Assembly (NCBI GenBank): GCA_041688215.1
Contig: JBDNIO010000127.1
Location: forward strand, 1-22,625
Length of the DNA stretch: 22,625 bases
From: JBDNIO01 sp041688215
Lineage (GTDB): Bacteria; Pseudomonadota; Gammaproteobacteria; Nevskiales; Salinisphaeraceae
Direction of reading: 5' to 3'
Shown: one piece after another, positions 6,397 to 13,835 of the stretch
How the letters are laid out: every line of letters starts with the position of its first letter
How positions within the stretch are numbered: position 1 is the first letter of the stretch
Notes under the pieces: generated by a model
What the model was told of the DNA's origin: nothing
Databases searched by the model: none
The model's input: only the letters and a program-made list of their open reading frames with translations
Made by a program: the position numbers and the translations under genes

Positions 6397-8712
6397 GTGC
6401 TGAGATTTACCCGCCTGCCTGTCTTGCCCCGCCGCAGCGCTGTGTTCTGGCCGCTGCTTGCGCTGTTGGTCTCCCCCTGCGTGTTCGCCGAGGTCGAACC
6501 CTCACAACGCGCCGGACTTACAGTAACGCAAGCGCATGAATTCGCCTGCAGCATCAAGCCCATCATCCCCCCTGCTGCTGCCGATGCCAAGCCCACGCTC
6601 ACGCTCACGGCCGACCAGGCCACGCTTGATGAAAACGGGCAAGCCAGCGCCAGCGGCTCGGTACGTCTGGAAAAGGATGGTCAGGCACTGGAAGCGCCCG
6701 AACTCAACTACAACCGCAAGACCAGCCGCGCCACCGCCGAAAAAGGCCTGCTTTATTACCGCCCCGGGATCAACTTGTCGGCCGAATCCGCCGACGTCAA
6801 CATCAACGAAGAAACGGGGCGTTTTGGCAACACCCAGTTTGCGCTAACCGAAAACGGCGGCCGCGGCCACGCCGAGCGGGTAGAAAGCCTGGGCGCCGGC
6901 ATGTTCGAACTGCATGTTGCCGATTACAGCACCTGCCCCGGCGAAAAAAAGGCCTGGCGACTGTCCGCAGAGAGAATTGAGCTGGATCAGCAAGAGGGCC
7001 GCGGCGAGGCGTTTGACGCCGTACTACGGGTGTTCGAGTGGCCGGTTTTTTATACGCCTTATATTAGCTTTCCTATTGACGATAAACGTCACACCGGCTT
7101 TCTACTGCCGGTAATCGGGCTATCGGGGCGCAACGGCTTCGAGTTGGCCACGCCCTACTACATCAATATTGCCCCCGGCCGCGATGCGACGGTAACGCCA
7201 CGTCTGCTTACCAAGCGCGGGGTGCAATTAGGCGGCGAATTCCGTTACCTGAACCCGCATAGCGTGGGTCGTGTGGTCGGCGAGTACCTGCCCAGTGACA
7301 GCGCATTCGGCTCGGACCGCAGCCTTTTTCAGTTCGAGCACGTCGGCCGTTTCGGGCGCCACTTCGGCATTGAAGCCGATTACACGCGCGTCAGCGACGA
7401 CGAATATTTTGAAGACCTCGGCAGTGACCTGAGCAGCACTTCGCAGTCGCAACTGGAGCGCGCGCTGGAACTGACTTTCGCCGCCACCGGCGTACGATTC
7501 TCGGCGCTGGTGCGAAATTTCCAGACCCTGGAAGACGACCGCGGCACGCAAACCTTCCGGCTGGAACCCTACGAACGCCTGCCGCAGGCGCAACTGTCGC
7601 TGAAATCGCCCACCGCGCCTTTATACGTGGGTCTGGACACGCAGTTCTCGAATTTTCAGCGCGACGACAGCGTCGACGGTCTGCGTTACGACGTACGCCC
7701 ACGTCTAGGCCTGGGCACGGATCGCGGCTATTGGTATGCACACAGCGAGGCGAGTTACCGATATACCCGATATGCCCTGCGCGATACACCCACGGGTGCC
7801 GACGACACGCTGGACCGGCAAATCCCAAGCTTTTCTACCGAAAGCGGTCTGCGCTTTGAACGGCTATTGCAAAACGGCTGGCTACAAACGCTGGAGCCGC
7901 GCGTTTTCTATCTTTACAACGGCTTTGATGCGCAGGACGAGCTACCCGTATTCGATACCGGCATCCCGGATTTACGCTTTGACCGCCTGTTCTCGGATAA
8001 TCGCTTCGTCGGCCGCGACCGTATCGGCGACGCTAATCAGGTGACCCTGGGTTTAACCTCGCGCTTTATCGACCCGGACGACGGCCGCACGGTGGTCAAT
8101 CTCAATCTGGGGCGCATTTATGGCTTCAGCCCCATCGATGTGCGCCTGCCGCAGCGCTCGCCCATTGGCTTTGGCGAGCGCCATTCCGATATCGTCGCCA
8201 ACGCCGAATACGCGCCACTACGCAACCTCTATAGCAGCCTGACCCTGCAATATGACCCCGAAGATGCTCGTTTCAACCGCGGCAGCGTGCGCGCCGGCTA
8301 CCGGGATGATGCCGGCCGCAGACTGGATGTGGGCTACCGTTATTACCGCGATTTCAGGGCCGCCAGCGTGCAATCCCCCACGGGGCCGTTCGAAACCCTG
8401 GAACAAACCGACATCCTGCTGAAACTGCCCGTGTCGCAACGGCTAAAGCTGTTCGGGCGCTGGAACTATTCGCTGGAAAACAGTCAAAGTGTGCAGACAT
8501 TGGGCGGGCTCGAATACCGCCCCAGTTGTTGCTGGGCCATGCGCGGCGCGTGGCAGCGGTTTGTCAGGAATCAAGAAGGCGAATACGACACCGGCATATT
8601 TTTCCAGATCGAACTCACCGGCCTGGGGCGCTTTGGCGACAACATCGAAAAACTATTAGATCGTGATACCGTAGATACAGACTCAGGCTTCAACGGATTT
8701 TTATACCCATGA
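6397..8712 (+). CDS. lptD: LPS-assembly protein LptD
   Basis: A 771-residue outer-membrane beta-barrel that, with LptE, inserts lipopolysaccharide into the outer leaflet. A signal peptide (residues 1 to about 31, cleavage near VFA) is followed by the periplasmic OstA/LptA-like jellyroll (about 60-190), then the barrel, rich in alternating aromatic strands. The four family cysteines are present: C51, C180 and the adjacent C711-C712 in RPSCCW, matching the two inter-domain disulfides known in E. coli. The start is GTG at 6397; an in-frame TAA at 6376 limits extension, and no Shine-Dalgarno sequence is visible. The stop overlaps the surA start by four bases (8709-8712). It shares its divergent upstream region with amgK. 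Confidence 0.95.
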   Translation: MLRFTRLPVLPRRSAVFWPLLALLVSPCVFAEVEPSQRAGLTVTQAHEFACSIKPIIPPAAADAKPTLTLTADQATLDENGQASASGSVRLEKDGQALEAPELNYNRKTSRATAEKGLLYYRPGINLSAESADVNINEETGRFGNTQFALTENGGRGHAERVESLGAGMFELHVADYSTCPGEKKAWRLSAERIELDQQEGRGEAFDAVLRVFEWPVFYTPYISFPIDDKRHTGFLLPVIGLSGRNGFELATPYYINIAPGRDATVTPRLLTKRGVQLGGEFRYLNPHSVGRVVGEYLPSDSAFGSDRSLFQFEHVGRFGRHFGIEADYTRVSDDEYFEDLGSDLSSTSQSQLERALELTFAATGVRFSALVRNFQTLEDDRGTQTFRLEPYERLPQAQLSLKSPTAPLYVGLDTQFSNFQRDDSVDGLRYDVRPRLGLGTDRGYWYAHSEASYRYTRYALRDTPTGADDTLDRQIPSFSTESGLRFERLLQNGWLQTLEPRVFYLYNGFDAQDELPVFDTGIPDLRFDRLFSDNRFVGRDRIGDANQVTLGLTSRFIDPDDGRTVVNLNLGRIYGFSPIDVRLPQRSPIGFGERHSDIVANAEYAPLRNLYSSLTLQYDPEDARFNRGSVRAGYRDDAGRRLDVGYRYYRDFRAASVQSPTGPFETLEQTDILLKLPVSQRLKLFGRWNYSLENSQSVQTLGGLEYRPSCCWAMRGAWQRFVRNQEGEYDTGIFFQIELTGLGRFGDNIEKLLDRDTVDTDSGFNGFLYP

Positions 8713-10061
8713 AATACCCCCATTCAACCGCGCTGCTACTCAGCGTAATTGCGTTCGGCGCCCTGTTCCAACCCGCGTTCTCTGCCCAACCGCTGGATGA
8801 AATCGTTGCCGTCTGCGGCGAACGCATCGTCATGGAAAGCGAGCTCGAAGAGGCCGTACAACGCCTGCGCCAGCGCCTGGGCCCGGACGCACTCAGCCAG
8901 ATGCCGCCGGACGACATCGTGCGCTCGCGTGTACTCGACCAGCTGATTCTCACCAGTCTGCAAACCGAACGCGCTGAAATCGCCGGCATGCGCGTCAGCG
9001 ACACCGAACTCAACGCTGCGGTCGAGCGTCTGGCAAAGCAGAATGGAGTGAGCGTGGCTGATTTCACGCGTCGCCTCAAATCCGAAGGCATTAGCACCAG
9101 CGACATGAGGGCCAGGATGCGCGAGGAAATACTCATAGAAAAACTGCGCCAACGCGAAGTGGTTGAGCGTGTCGGCGTATCCGGCGAAGACGTGAACCGC
9201 TATCTGGAAAGCGAGGCCCTGCGTATCCAGGATGACCGCGAATACCATATCCGCCACCTGCTGATTGGCGTATCCGAAGGTGCGCCGGCCGCAGCCCTGC
9301 GCAGCGCCCAGGAGCGTATTCAGGCGTTGCGCGAGCGCGCGGCGTCAGGCGAAGATTTCGGCGACCTGGCGATTGCCTATTCCGATGGCCAACAGGCACT
9401 CAAAGGCGGTGATCTGGGCTGGTTGGCCGGCGGCTATATGCCCTCACTATTCTCCGATGTGGTGCCGCAATTAGAATCCGGCGAAGTCAGCAAAGTGTTT
9501 CGCGGCTCCAGCGGTTTTCACCTGATCAAGCTGGAAGGCGTGCGCACTGCGGGCGAAGAAAACATCGATGGCCCGGTCATGGTTAAAGAGGTCAAGGCGC
9601 AGCATATCCTGCTGAAACTCAACGAAATTCGGGATAACGAGCGGGCCAAAACTGAAATCGATCGCATTCAGGAACGTCTCTCTGCCGGCGATGATTTCGC
9701 CGAGCTCGCCCGGGCCGAATCCGATGACATGAGCACCGCCACCCAGGGCGGCGATCTGGGTTGGGTTGTGCCACGTCGCTATAGCCCGGATTTCGCCCGG
9801 CAACTGCAGCAATTAGGCCTGGATGAAACCAGCCAGCCTTTCAAAACTGATGACGGCTGGCACATCGTAAAAGTGCTGGAACGCCGCGAACGCGACAAAA
9901 GTGAAGAACAGCGCCGTTTCCGCGCGCGCCAGGCCATCGGCCAGCGCAAGCTGGAAGAAGAAAGCGCCATCTGGCTGCGCCGTCTGCGTGACGAGGCCTA
10001 CGTGGAAGTCCGCATGGACGACTACCGCGGCGAAAACCCGAATACCGGCGACAACGGTTAA
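8709..10061 (+). CDS. surA: Periplasmic chaperone and peptidyl-prolyl isomerase SurA
   Basis: A 450-residue exported protein with a signal peptide ending at about A26. It helps fold outer-membrane proteins, LptD included. The N-terminal SurA chaperone domain spans about 28-165, with parvulin domain 1 about 178-279 (begins YHIRHLLIG, contains GGDLGWL and SSGFHLIKLEG) and parvulin domain 2 about 296-392 (KAQHILLKLN, GGDLGWV, DDGWHIVKVLERR), then the C-terminal helix. The length and two-parvulin layout are typical. A cysteine at residue 36 sits in the first strand and is unpaired unless another mature cysteine exists; I see none. It is coupled to lptD by an ATGA overlap and followed by pdxA after 19 bases. 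Confidence 0.95.
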   Translation: MKYPHSTALLLSVIAFGALFQPAFSAQPLDEIVAVCGERIVMESELEEAVQRLRQRLGPDALSQMPPDDIVRSRVLDQLILTSLQTERAEIAGMRVSDTELNAAVERLAKQNGVSVADFTRRLKSEGISTSDMRARMREEILIEKLRQREVVERVGVSGEDVNRYLESEALRIQDDREYHIRHLLIGVSEGAPAAALRSAQERIQALRERAASGEDFGDLAIAYSDGQQALKGGDLGWLAGGYMPSLFSDVVPQLESGEVSKVFRGSSGFHLIKLEGVRTAGEENIDGPVMVKEVKAQHILLKLNEIRDNERAKTEIDRIQERLSAGDDFAELARAESDDMSTATQGGDLGWVVPRRYSPDFARQLQQLGLDETSQPFKTDDGWHIVKVLERRERDKSEEQRRFRARQAIGQRKLEEESAIWLRRLRDEAYVEVRMDDYRGENPNTGDNG

Positions 10062-10080
10062 GCCCATTCTGGCGCAGCCG

Positions 10081-11070
10081 GTGACCCTGCCACGTATTGC
10101 GTTCACCCCCGGCGAACCCGCCGGCATCGGTCCGGACCTGGCGGTGCGTCTGGCGCAGCGCGACTATCCGGCGCGCATTGTTGCGATAAGCAACACGGAT
10201 CTATTACAGCAACGTGCCGAGCAGCTGGGTATGCCCTTGAAGATTCTGCAGGTCGATGCCGACGACGAACTTCAGCCTCAGCGCGCGGGTACCCTGCAGG
10301 TACTCAACCAGCCCCTGCCGGCAGCGGCAATACCAGGTCAGCTGAACAAAGACAACGCGCAATTCGTCCTGAGCACGCTGGATCAGGCGGTTGACCTGTG
10401 CTGTTCAAAGCGCTGCGACGCGCTGCTCACCGGCCCTGTAAACAAAGCGATTATCAACGACGCCGGCTTCGATTTCAGCGGCCATACCGGCTATCTTGCG
10501 CAGCGTTGCGGTTCAGGCGAGCCGGTGATGATGCTGGCCACACCGGGCCTGCGTGTGGCACTGGCTACGGTACATATTCCCCTGCGCGATGTGTCGCAGG
10601 CGCTGACCCAACCAGGTTTGCGCCATTGCCTGAATGTATTGGACCAGGATTTGCGCAAGCGTTTCGGTATTAGCGCTCCCAGAATTCTGGTAGCCGGGCT
10701 CAATCCCCACGCCGGCGAAAGTGGCTACCTGGGGCGCGAGGAAATCGACACCATCGAGCCGGTACTCGAAGAGTTGCGCGCCGCCGGCATGAATCTGCAA
10801 GGACCCCTGCCCGCGGATACGCTGTTTACCCCGGACAATCTCGCCCACTGCGATGCGGTGCTGGCCATGTTTCATGACCAGGGCCTACCGGTAATCAAGC
10901 ATCTGGGTTTTGGCAATACCGTGAATGTGACGCTGGGCCTGCCGATTATCCGCACCTCGGTTGACCACGGCACGGCGCTGGACCTGGCCGGTACTGAACA
11001 GGTTAAGAGCGGCAGCTTGCAGGCCGCGCTCGACATGGCGGTCGCCCTGGCCCGGAACAGCCGGACCTGA
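10081..11070 (+). CDS. pdxA: 4-hydroxythreonine-4-phosphate dehydrogenase PdxA
   Basis: A 329-residue NAD-dependent dehydrogenase of pyridoxal 5'-phosphate synthesis. It oxidises 4-phosphohydroxy-L-threonine, and its product is condensed by PdxJ. The N-terminal signature FTPGEPAGIGPDL is followed by SGHTGYLA (132-139) and the three metal-binding histidines H165 (TVHIPL), H210 (NPHAGE) and H265 (FHDQG), one residue off the E. coli numbering. I chose GTG at 10081 because homology starts immediately after it; upstream codons in the same frame run back inside surA. No strong ribosome-binding site is seen, so translation is probably coupled to surA. It is the third gene of the lptD-surA-pdxA-rsmA operon. 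Confidence 0.94.
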   Translation: MTLPRIAFTPGEPAGIGPDLAVRLAQRDYPARIVAISNTDLLQQRAEQLGMPLKILQVDADDELQPQRAGTLQVLNQPLPAAAIPGQLNKDNAQFVLSTLDQAVDLCCSKRCDALLTGPVNKAIINDAGFDFSGHTGYLAQRCGSGEPVMMLATPGLRVALATVHIPLRDVSQALTQPGLRHCLNVLDQDLRKRFGISAPRILVAGLNPHAGESGYLGREEIDTIEPVLEELRAAGMNLQGPLPADTLFTPDNLAHCDAVLAMFHDQGLPVIKHLGFGNTVNVTLGLPIIRTSVDHGTALDLAGTEQVKSGSLQAALDMAVALARNSRT

Positions 11071-11073
11071 CGC

Positions 11074-11850
11074 ATGCCCGCAAGAAAACGCTTTGGCCAG
11101 AATTTTCTGCACGATCCGGCGATCATCAGCCGCCTTGTCGACATTATCAATCCGCAACGCGGCGACAACATTATTGAAATTGGCCCCGGCCGCGGCGCCC
11201 TGACCTTACCCTTGCTGGAGCGGGTGGATTTGCTGCAGGCGATCGAACTGGACCGCGACCTGATCCCCTTGCTGGAACAACGCTTTGCCGCCACGGGCAA
11301 GCTAAAGCTGCATCAGGCCGATGCGCTGCGGGTGGACTACGGCGAACTCGCCCAGGGCCAAGCGGTACGCCTGATCGGCAATCTGCCGTACAACATTTCC
11401 TCGCCATTGCTGTTTCATCTGTTGGCAAGCCAGGCGCATATTCTGGATATGCACTTCATGTTGCAAAAAGAAGTGGTGGATCGGCTGATTGCTGTGCCCG
11501 GCACGCGCAGTTATGGCCGCCTGACCGTTGCCGTTGCGGCGCGCGCCAGCGCCAGCCATGTTTTGGATGTTGGGCCGGGGGCGTTTACGCCGGCACCCAA
11601 AGTGAATTCAGCGGTGGTGCGACTCGTGCCGCGCCCGCCGGATTTCGAGATAACAGATAGCAAGGTATTTAATCGTCTCGTAACCCAGGCTTTTTCACAG
11701 CGGCGCAAAACTCTGCGCAACGCACTTTCCGGGTTACTGGAGGATGACGATTTCAGCGCCACGGATATAGACTCTGGCTTGCGGGCCGAGATGCTCGCCC
11801 CGGCGCAGTTCGCGTCGTTGGCGAATCGTGTGGCGAATAAAACCGCCTGA
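11074..11850 (+). CDS. rsmA: 16S rRNA adenine dimethyltransferase RsmA (KsgA)
   Basis: A 258-residue S-adenosylmethionine-dependent methyltransferase that dimethylates the two adjacent adenines in the 3'-terminal helix of 16S rRNA. The RFGQNFL N-terminus, SAM motif I EIGPGRG (35-41), acidic E58 and D83, and the catalytic NLPYNIS (103-109) are present, followed by the small helical C-terminal domain with FSQRRKTLRNAL. The length is typical. It starts three bases after the pdxA stop. In E. coli apaG and apaH follow; here the operon ends at a structured intergenic stretch and an insertion-sequence remnant. Confidence 0.96.
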   Translation: MPARKRFGQNFLHDPAIISRLVDIINPQRGDNIIEIGPGRGALTLPLLERVDLLQAIELDRDLIPLLEQRFAATGKLKLHQADALRVDYGELAQGQAVRLIGNLPYNISSPLLFHLLASQAHILDMHFMLQKEVVDRLIAVPGTRSYGRLTVAVAARASASHVLDVGPGAFTPAPKVNSAVVRLVPRPPDFEITDSKVFNRLVTQAFSQRRKTLRNALSGLLEDDDFSATDIDSGLRAEMLAPAQFASLANRVANKTA

Positions 11851-11869
11851 GAAACCGGCCCGGGCCAGA

Positions 11870-11955
11870 GGGGCTGCTAAAAACGCAGTTTTTGCAGCCC
11901 CCGATTGGCACAGGGATGTGCCAACATTTTCTAGCACTACAAGTGCTTGAAAATG
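11870..11955. repeat. Three consecutive hairpins downstream of rsmA
   Basis: Hairpin A (11870-11901) pairs GGGGCTGC with GCAGCCCC and AAAAAC with GTTTTT around a GCA loop, with a single bulged T. Hairpin B (11905-11924) pairs TTGGCACA with TGTGCCAA around GGGA. Hairpin C (11925-11955) is a 14-bp stem, CATTTTCTAGCACT against AGTGCTTGAAAATG, with an ACA loop and one mismatch. They are separated by zero to three bases. No T-run follows A on either strand, so these are not simple terminators. A REP-like palindromic unit, a non-autonomous element or a structured 3' end of the rsmA transcript are all possible. Confidence 0.7.
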
Positions 11956-12051
11956 GGCTCTTGTGCCATGACATTCGCCAAAAAAGGATGACTACTACCG
12001 CCAAACCCGTTTCAATACAGATTCTTACAGCAATAAAGAAAGGATTTGTAT

Positions 12052-12630
12052 ATGGCAGCAGTCATCCCAAGCAAGATTCTTGGTCTTCGGGGCCAATGCG
12101 TCAAGTCCGTAGACTGGGACGTCGAGCACGAGCGTTTGGTATTTCACTGTGAGCGGGACGCCCGATACATTCCGGTCGATCACCGCACCGGAGCACGCGG
12201 CACCGTCAATCGACGTCTTCGTCGAGAAGTGCAGGATTTGCCGTTGTGGAGCCGGGCGCCCTGGATAATTTGCGGTATCTGGGCGTGGATGAAGTCGCAC
12301 GGGCTAAAGGCCACGACTATCTCACCATTGTTCATGACCTGGACTCGGGCGATTTGCTATGGGTAACCGAAGGCCGGACCAAGGCGGGGTTACTCGATTT
12401 CCTGGACCGTCTCGATGAGGACGTGGCGCAAGGCATTGCGGCGGTCGCCATGGACATGTGGTCGGCGTTTGCGTACGCCGTCGCCGAGTCGCTGCCCCGC
12501 GCCGAGATCGTCTTTGACCGCTTCCATGTGATGCAAAATTATTCCAAGAGCCTGCCCCGGACCCCGATCCGGGGTCATCGATCAGGTGCGCCGATCTGAA
12601 TTCAGGCAGGCCAAAGCGCAGGACAAGCCC
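12052..12630 (+). pseudogene. ISL3-family transposase, internally deleted, frameshifted and truncated
   Basis: Translation begins at ATG 12052 behind AAGGA (12040-12044) and reads an ISL3-type N-terminus (KILGLRG, GARGTVNRRLRREVQDLP) to about 12248. The frame then changes, and the sequence resumes with EPGALDNLRYLGVDEVARAK in another frame; from family knowledge about 80 residues (rest of the zinc ribbon and the HTH) are missing at the join. The catalytic region continues through VDEVA, AMDMW and FDRFHVMQNYSK. At 12555-12576 a 22-bp palindromic insertion shifts the frame again; after it the reading is IDQVRRSEFRQAKAQDKP, and homology ends near 12630. A full ISL3 transposase is about 400 residues, so the catalytic C-terminus is lost. 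Confidence 0.8.
12555..12576. repeat. 22-bp palindromic insertion inside the ISL3 transposase remnant
   Basis: Between the codons for NYSKSL and IDQVRR lie 22 extra bases containing CCCCGGA, a CCCCGA loop and TCCGGGG, and overlapping GACCCC/GGGGTC arms. The insert length is not a multiple of three and accounts exactly for the frame change seen there. The intact reading is inferred from memory of ISL3 transposases. Confidence 0.5.
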
Positions 12631-12635
12631 ACTGG

Positions 12636-12660
12636 GAGACTGTCTCAAAAACTGTGTAAC
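12636..12660. mobile_element. IS256-like terminal sequence (solo end)
   Basis: GAGACTGTCTCAAAAACTGT continuing GTAAC (12636-12660) resembles terminal inverted repeats of IS256-family (Mutator-type) elements, which typically carry CTGTCTCAAAAA and end inward in GTGTAA. No transposase or partner repeat is present. It lies exactly where ISL3 homology stops on one side and response-regulator homology stops on the other, so it probably marks a deletion or excision scar. The family call is from memory. Confidence 0.35.
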
Positions 12661-12661
12661 T

Positions 12662-12808
12662 TTCCCGCCGACGTAAAAATGCCAGTGCCTGTTCGCCATC
12701 ACGCACCACGTCCATATCTATCGCCAGGTTACTTTCGCGCAACACCTCCTGGGTAAGTCTGATATCGGCAGGATTGTCTTCGACCAGCAGTATGCGGCGG
12801 TGCTTCAT
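12662..12808 (-). pseudogene. Truncated response-regulator receiver domain
   Basis: The gene starts at ATG 12808 with AAGGG upstream and reads a CheY/Rcp1-like receiver N-terminus: KHRRILLVEDNPADIRLTQE with the acidic pair E10-D11, then VVRDGEQALAFLRRR. Homology stops at about residue 49. The frame runs on into the IS-like end to a stop at 12602, giving a 68-residue product whose last 19 residues come from foreign DNA. The phospho-acceptor aspartate (normally in an LLDLNLP-type strand about ten residues on) is missing, so it cannot act as a receiver. Its partner sensor kinase is not in the window. Confidence 0.75.
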
Positions 12809-12977
12809 GCGATTACCCTTGTTGCTCTTGATGCGAAATGGTTGCTGCCTTGATACAACAAGCCAGCTCCATAGTGTAATTTAGACATCATAACGCGAGG
12901 TCCCCCCTTATTTATCGGCTGGGTTTGCACATTCTTAAAGATCATATCCCGCCCGGAACATATACCCAAAAGTACCC

Positions 12978-13835
12978 ATGCAACATGACCTAAGACGCGG
13001 TGCGCGCTATGCCATTGCTGCTGCCGCCGCGCTGGCCAGCGCCGGTGCAATGATCAAACTGGCCGCGGCCGACCTGTCCAACGTTATGGTGGTGTGGTTG
13101 CGCAGCCTGTTCGGGTTGCTCTTGCTTGCGCCCTGGATATTACGCAACGGCATGCGCGGGCTGAAAACCCGGCGGGTCGGTGTGCACCTGCTACGCGCCG
13201 GCTTTGGCCTGTCTGCCATGTATTGTTTCTTTTATGCCATTTCGCAACTGCATCTTGCCGACGCAGTACTTCTGAACTACAGCCAGCCGCTGTTTATCCC
13301 GTTTATCGCATGGATATGGCTGGCGGAGCGCCCGGCGGCGCGGATTTATCCCGCGGTTCTGATCGGCTTTATCGGGGTTGCCTTCATCCTGAAGCCGACG
13401 CTGGGGCTGGTTTCCCCGGCCGGCCTGGCGGGGCTTGCCTCCGGCATGTTCGCAGCCGTGGCCATGGTCTGCATCAGACGCATGTCGGATACGGAACCCG
13501 CGGTGCGCATCGTGGCTTACTTCATGATTTTTGCCACGCTGATTTCGACCCTGCCAGCGCTGCTGTTCTGGCAAACGCCTAATGTCTACAGCCTCGCTGC
13601 TATGTTCGCGGCCGGCTTGTTTGCCACGCTGGGGCAGTTATTACTCACCCGGGCCTATGCGCTGGCGCAGGCCGCGCATGTGGGTTCGCTGGTGTATACG
13701 GCGGTGATCTTCGCTGCGCTATGGGGCTGGATCGTCTGGGGCGAGCTGGCCGATGCCTACAGTGTATTCGGCGCCGGGCTGGTTATTCTGGCTGCGCTCC
13801 TGGTGGTGTTCGTGCGCCGGGGCACCAAGGCCTAG
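12978..13835 (+). CDS. EamA/DMT-family inner-membrane transporter
   Basis: A 285-residue hydrophobic protein with about ten membrane helices arranged as two EamA repeats (residues about 10-138 and 148-280). The first repeat contains NYSQPLFIPFIAWIWLAERP and the second LVYTAVIFAALWGWIVWGE, both typical of drug/metabolite transporters; the glutamate after a W-rich helix recurs in each half. The substrate is not predictable; members export amino acids, nucleotides, S-adenosylmethionine or other metabolites. The start at 12978 has no strong ribosome-binding site. Its stop TAG and that of the convergent CinA-type gene share the palindrome CTAG (13832-13835), leaving no spacer for a terminator. Confidence 0.85.
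   Translation: MQHDLRRGARYAIAAAAALASAGAMIKLAAADLSNVMVVWLRSLFGLLLLAPWILRNGMRGLKTRRVGVHLLRAGFGLSAMYCFFYAISQLHLADAVLLNYSQPLFIPFIAWIWLAERPAARIYPAVLIGFIGVAFILKPTLGLVSPAGLAGLASGMFAAVAMVCIRRMSDTEPAVRIVAYFMIFATLISTLPALLFWQTPNVYSLAAMFAAGLFATLGQLLLTRAYALAQAAHVGSLVYTAVIFAALWGWIVWGELADAYSVFGAGLVILAALLVVFVRRGTKA

Larger units (their letters stand above)
11955..12630 (+). mobile_element. Remnant of an ISL3-family insertion sequence
   Basis: The stretch holds a broken ISL3-type transposase gene (12052-12630). The left boundary is a guess: GGGCTCTTGTGCCA at 11955-11968 resembles the GGCTCTT-type ends I associate with ISL3 elements, and it abuts the last hairpin of the preceding array. The right half of the transposase and the right end are missing; the homology stops near 12630, immediately before a different IS-like end. 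No target-site duplication can be assigned. The element is certainly dead. Confidence 0.6.

Noticed and set aside
6380..6403. Seven-codon upstream frame (MVSVAPC) overlapping the lptD GTG
   Set aside because: It has no ribosome-binding site and its ATG overlaps the predicted -10, so it is probably not transcribed.
9901..10080. Longer pdxA start inside surA
   Set aside because: The added residues are an out-of-frame reading of surA; PdxA homology begins at the GTG 10081.
11870..11901. Hairpin A as an ordinary rho-independent terminator of rsmA
   Set aside because: The T-tract lies inside the stem, not after it, on both strands.
12805..13050. 81-residue minus-strand frame between the regulator stub and the transporter
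   Set aside because: It overlaps the 5' end of the transporter gene and shows no motif; the stretch 12809-12977 appears to be intergenic, with no convincing promoter pair.
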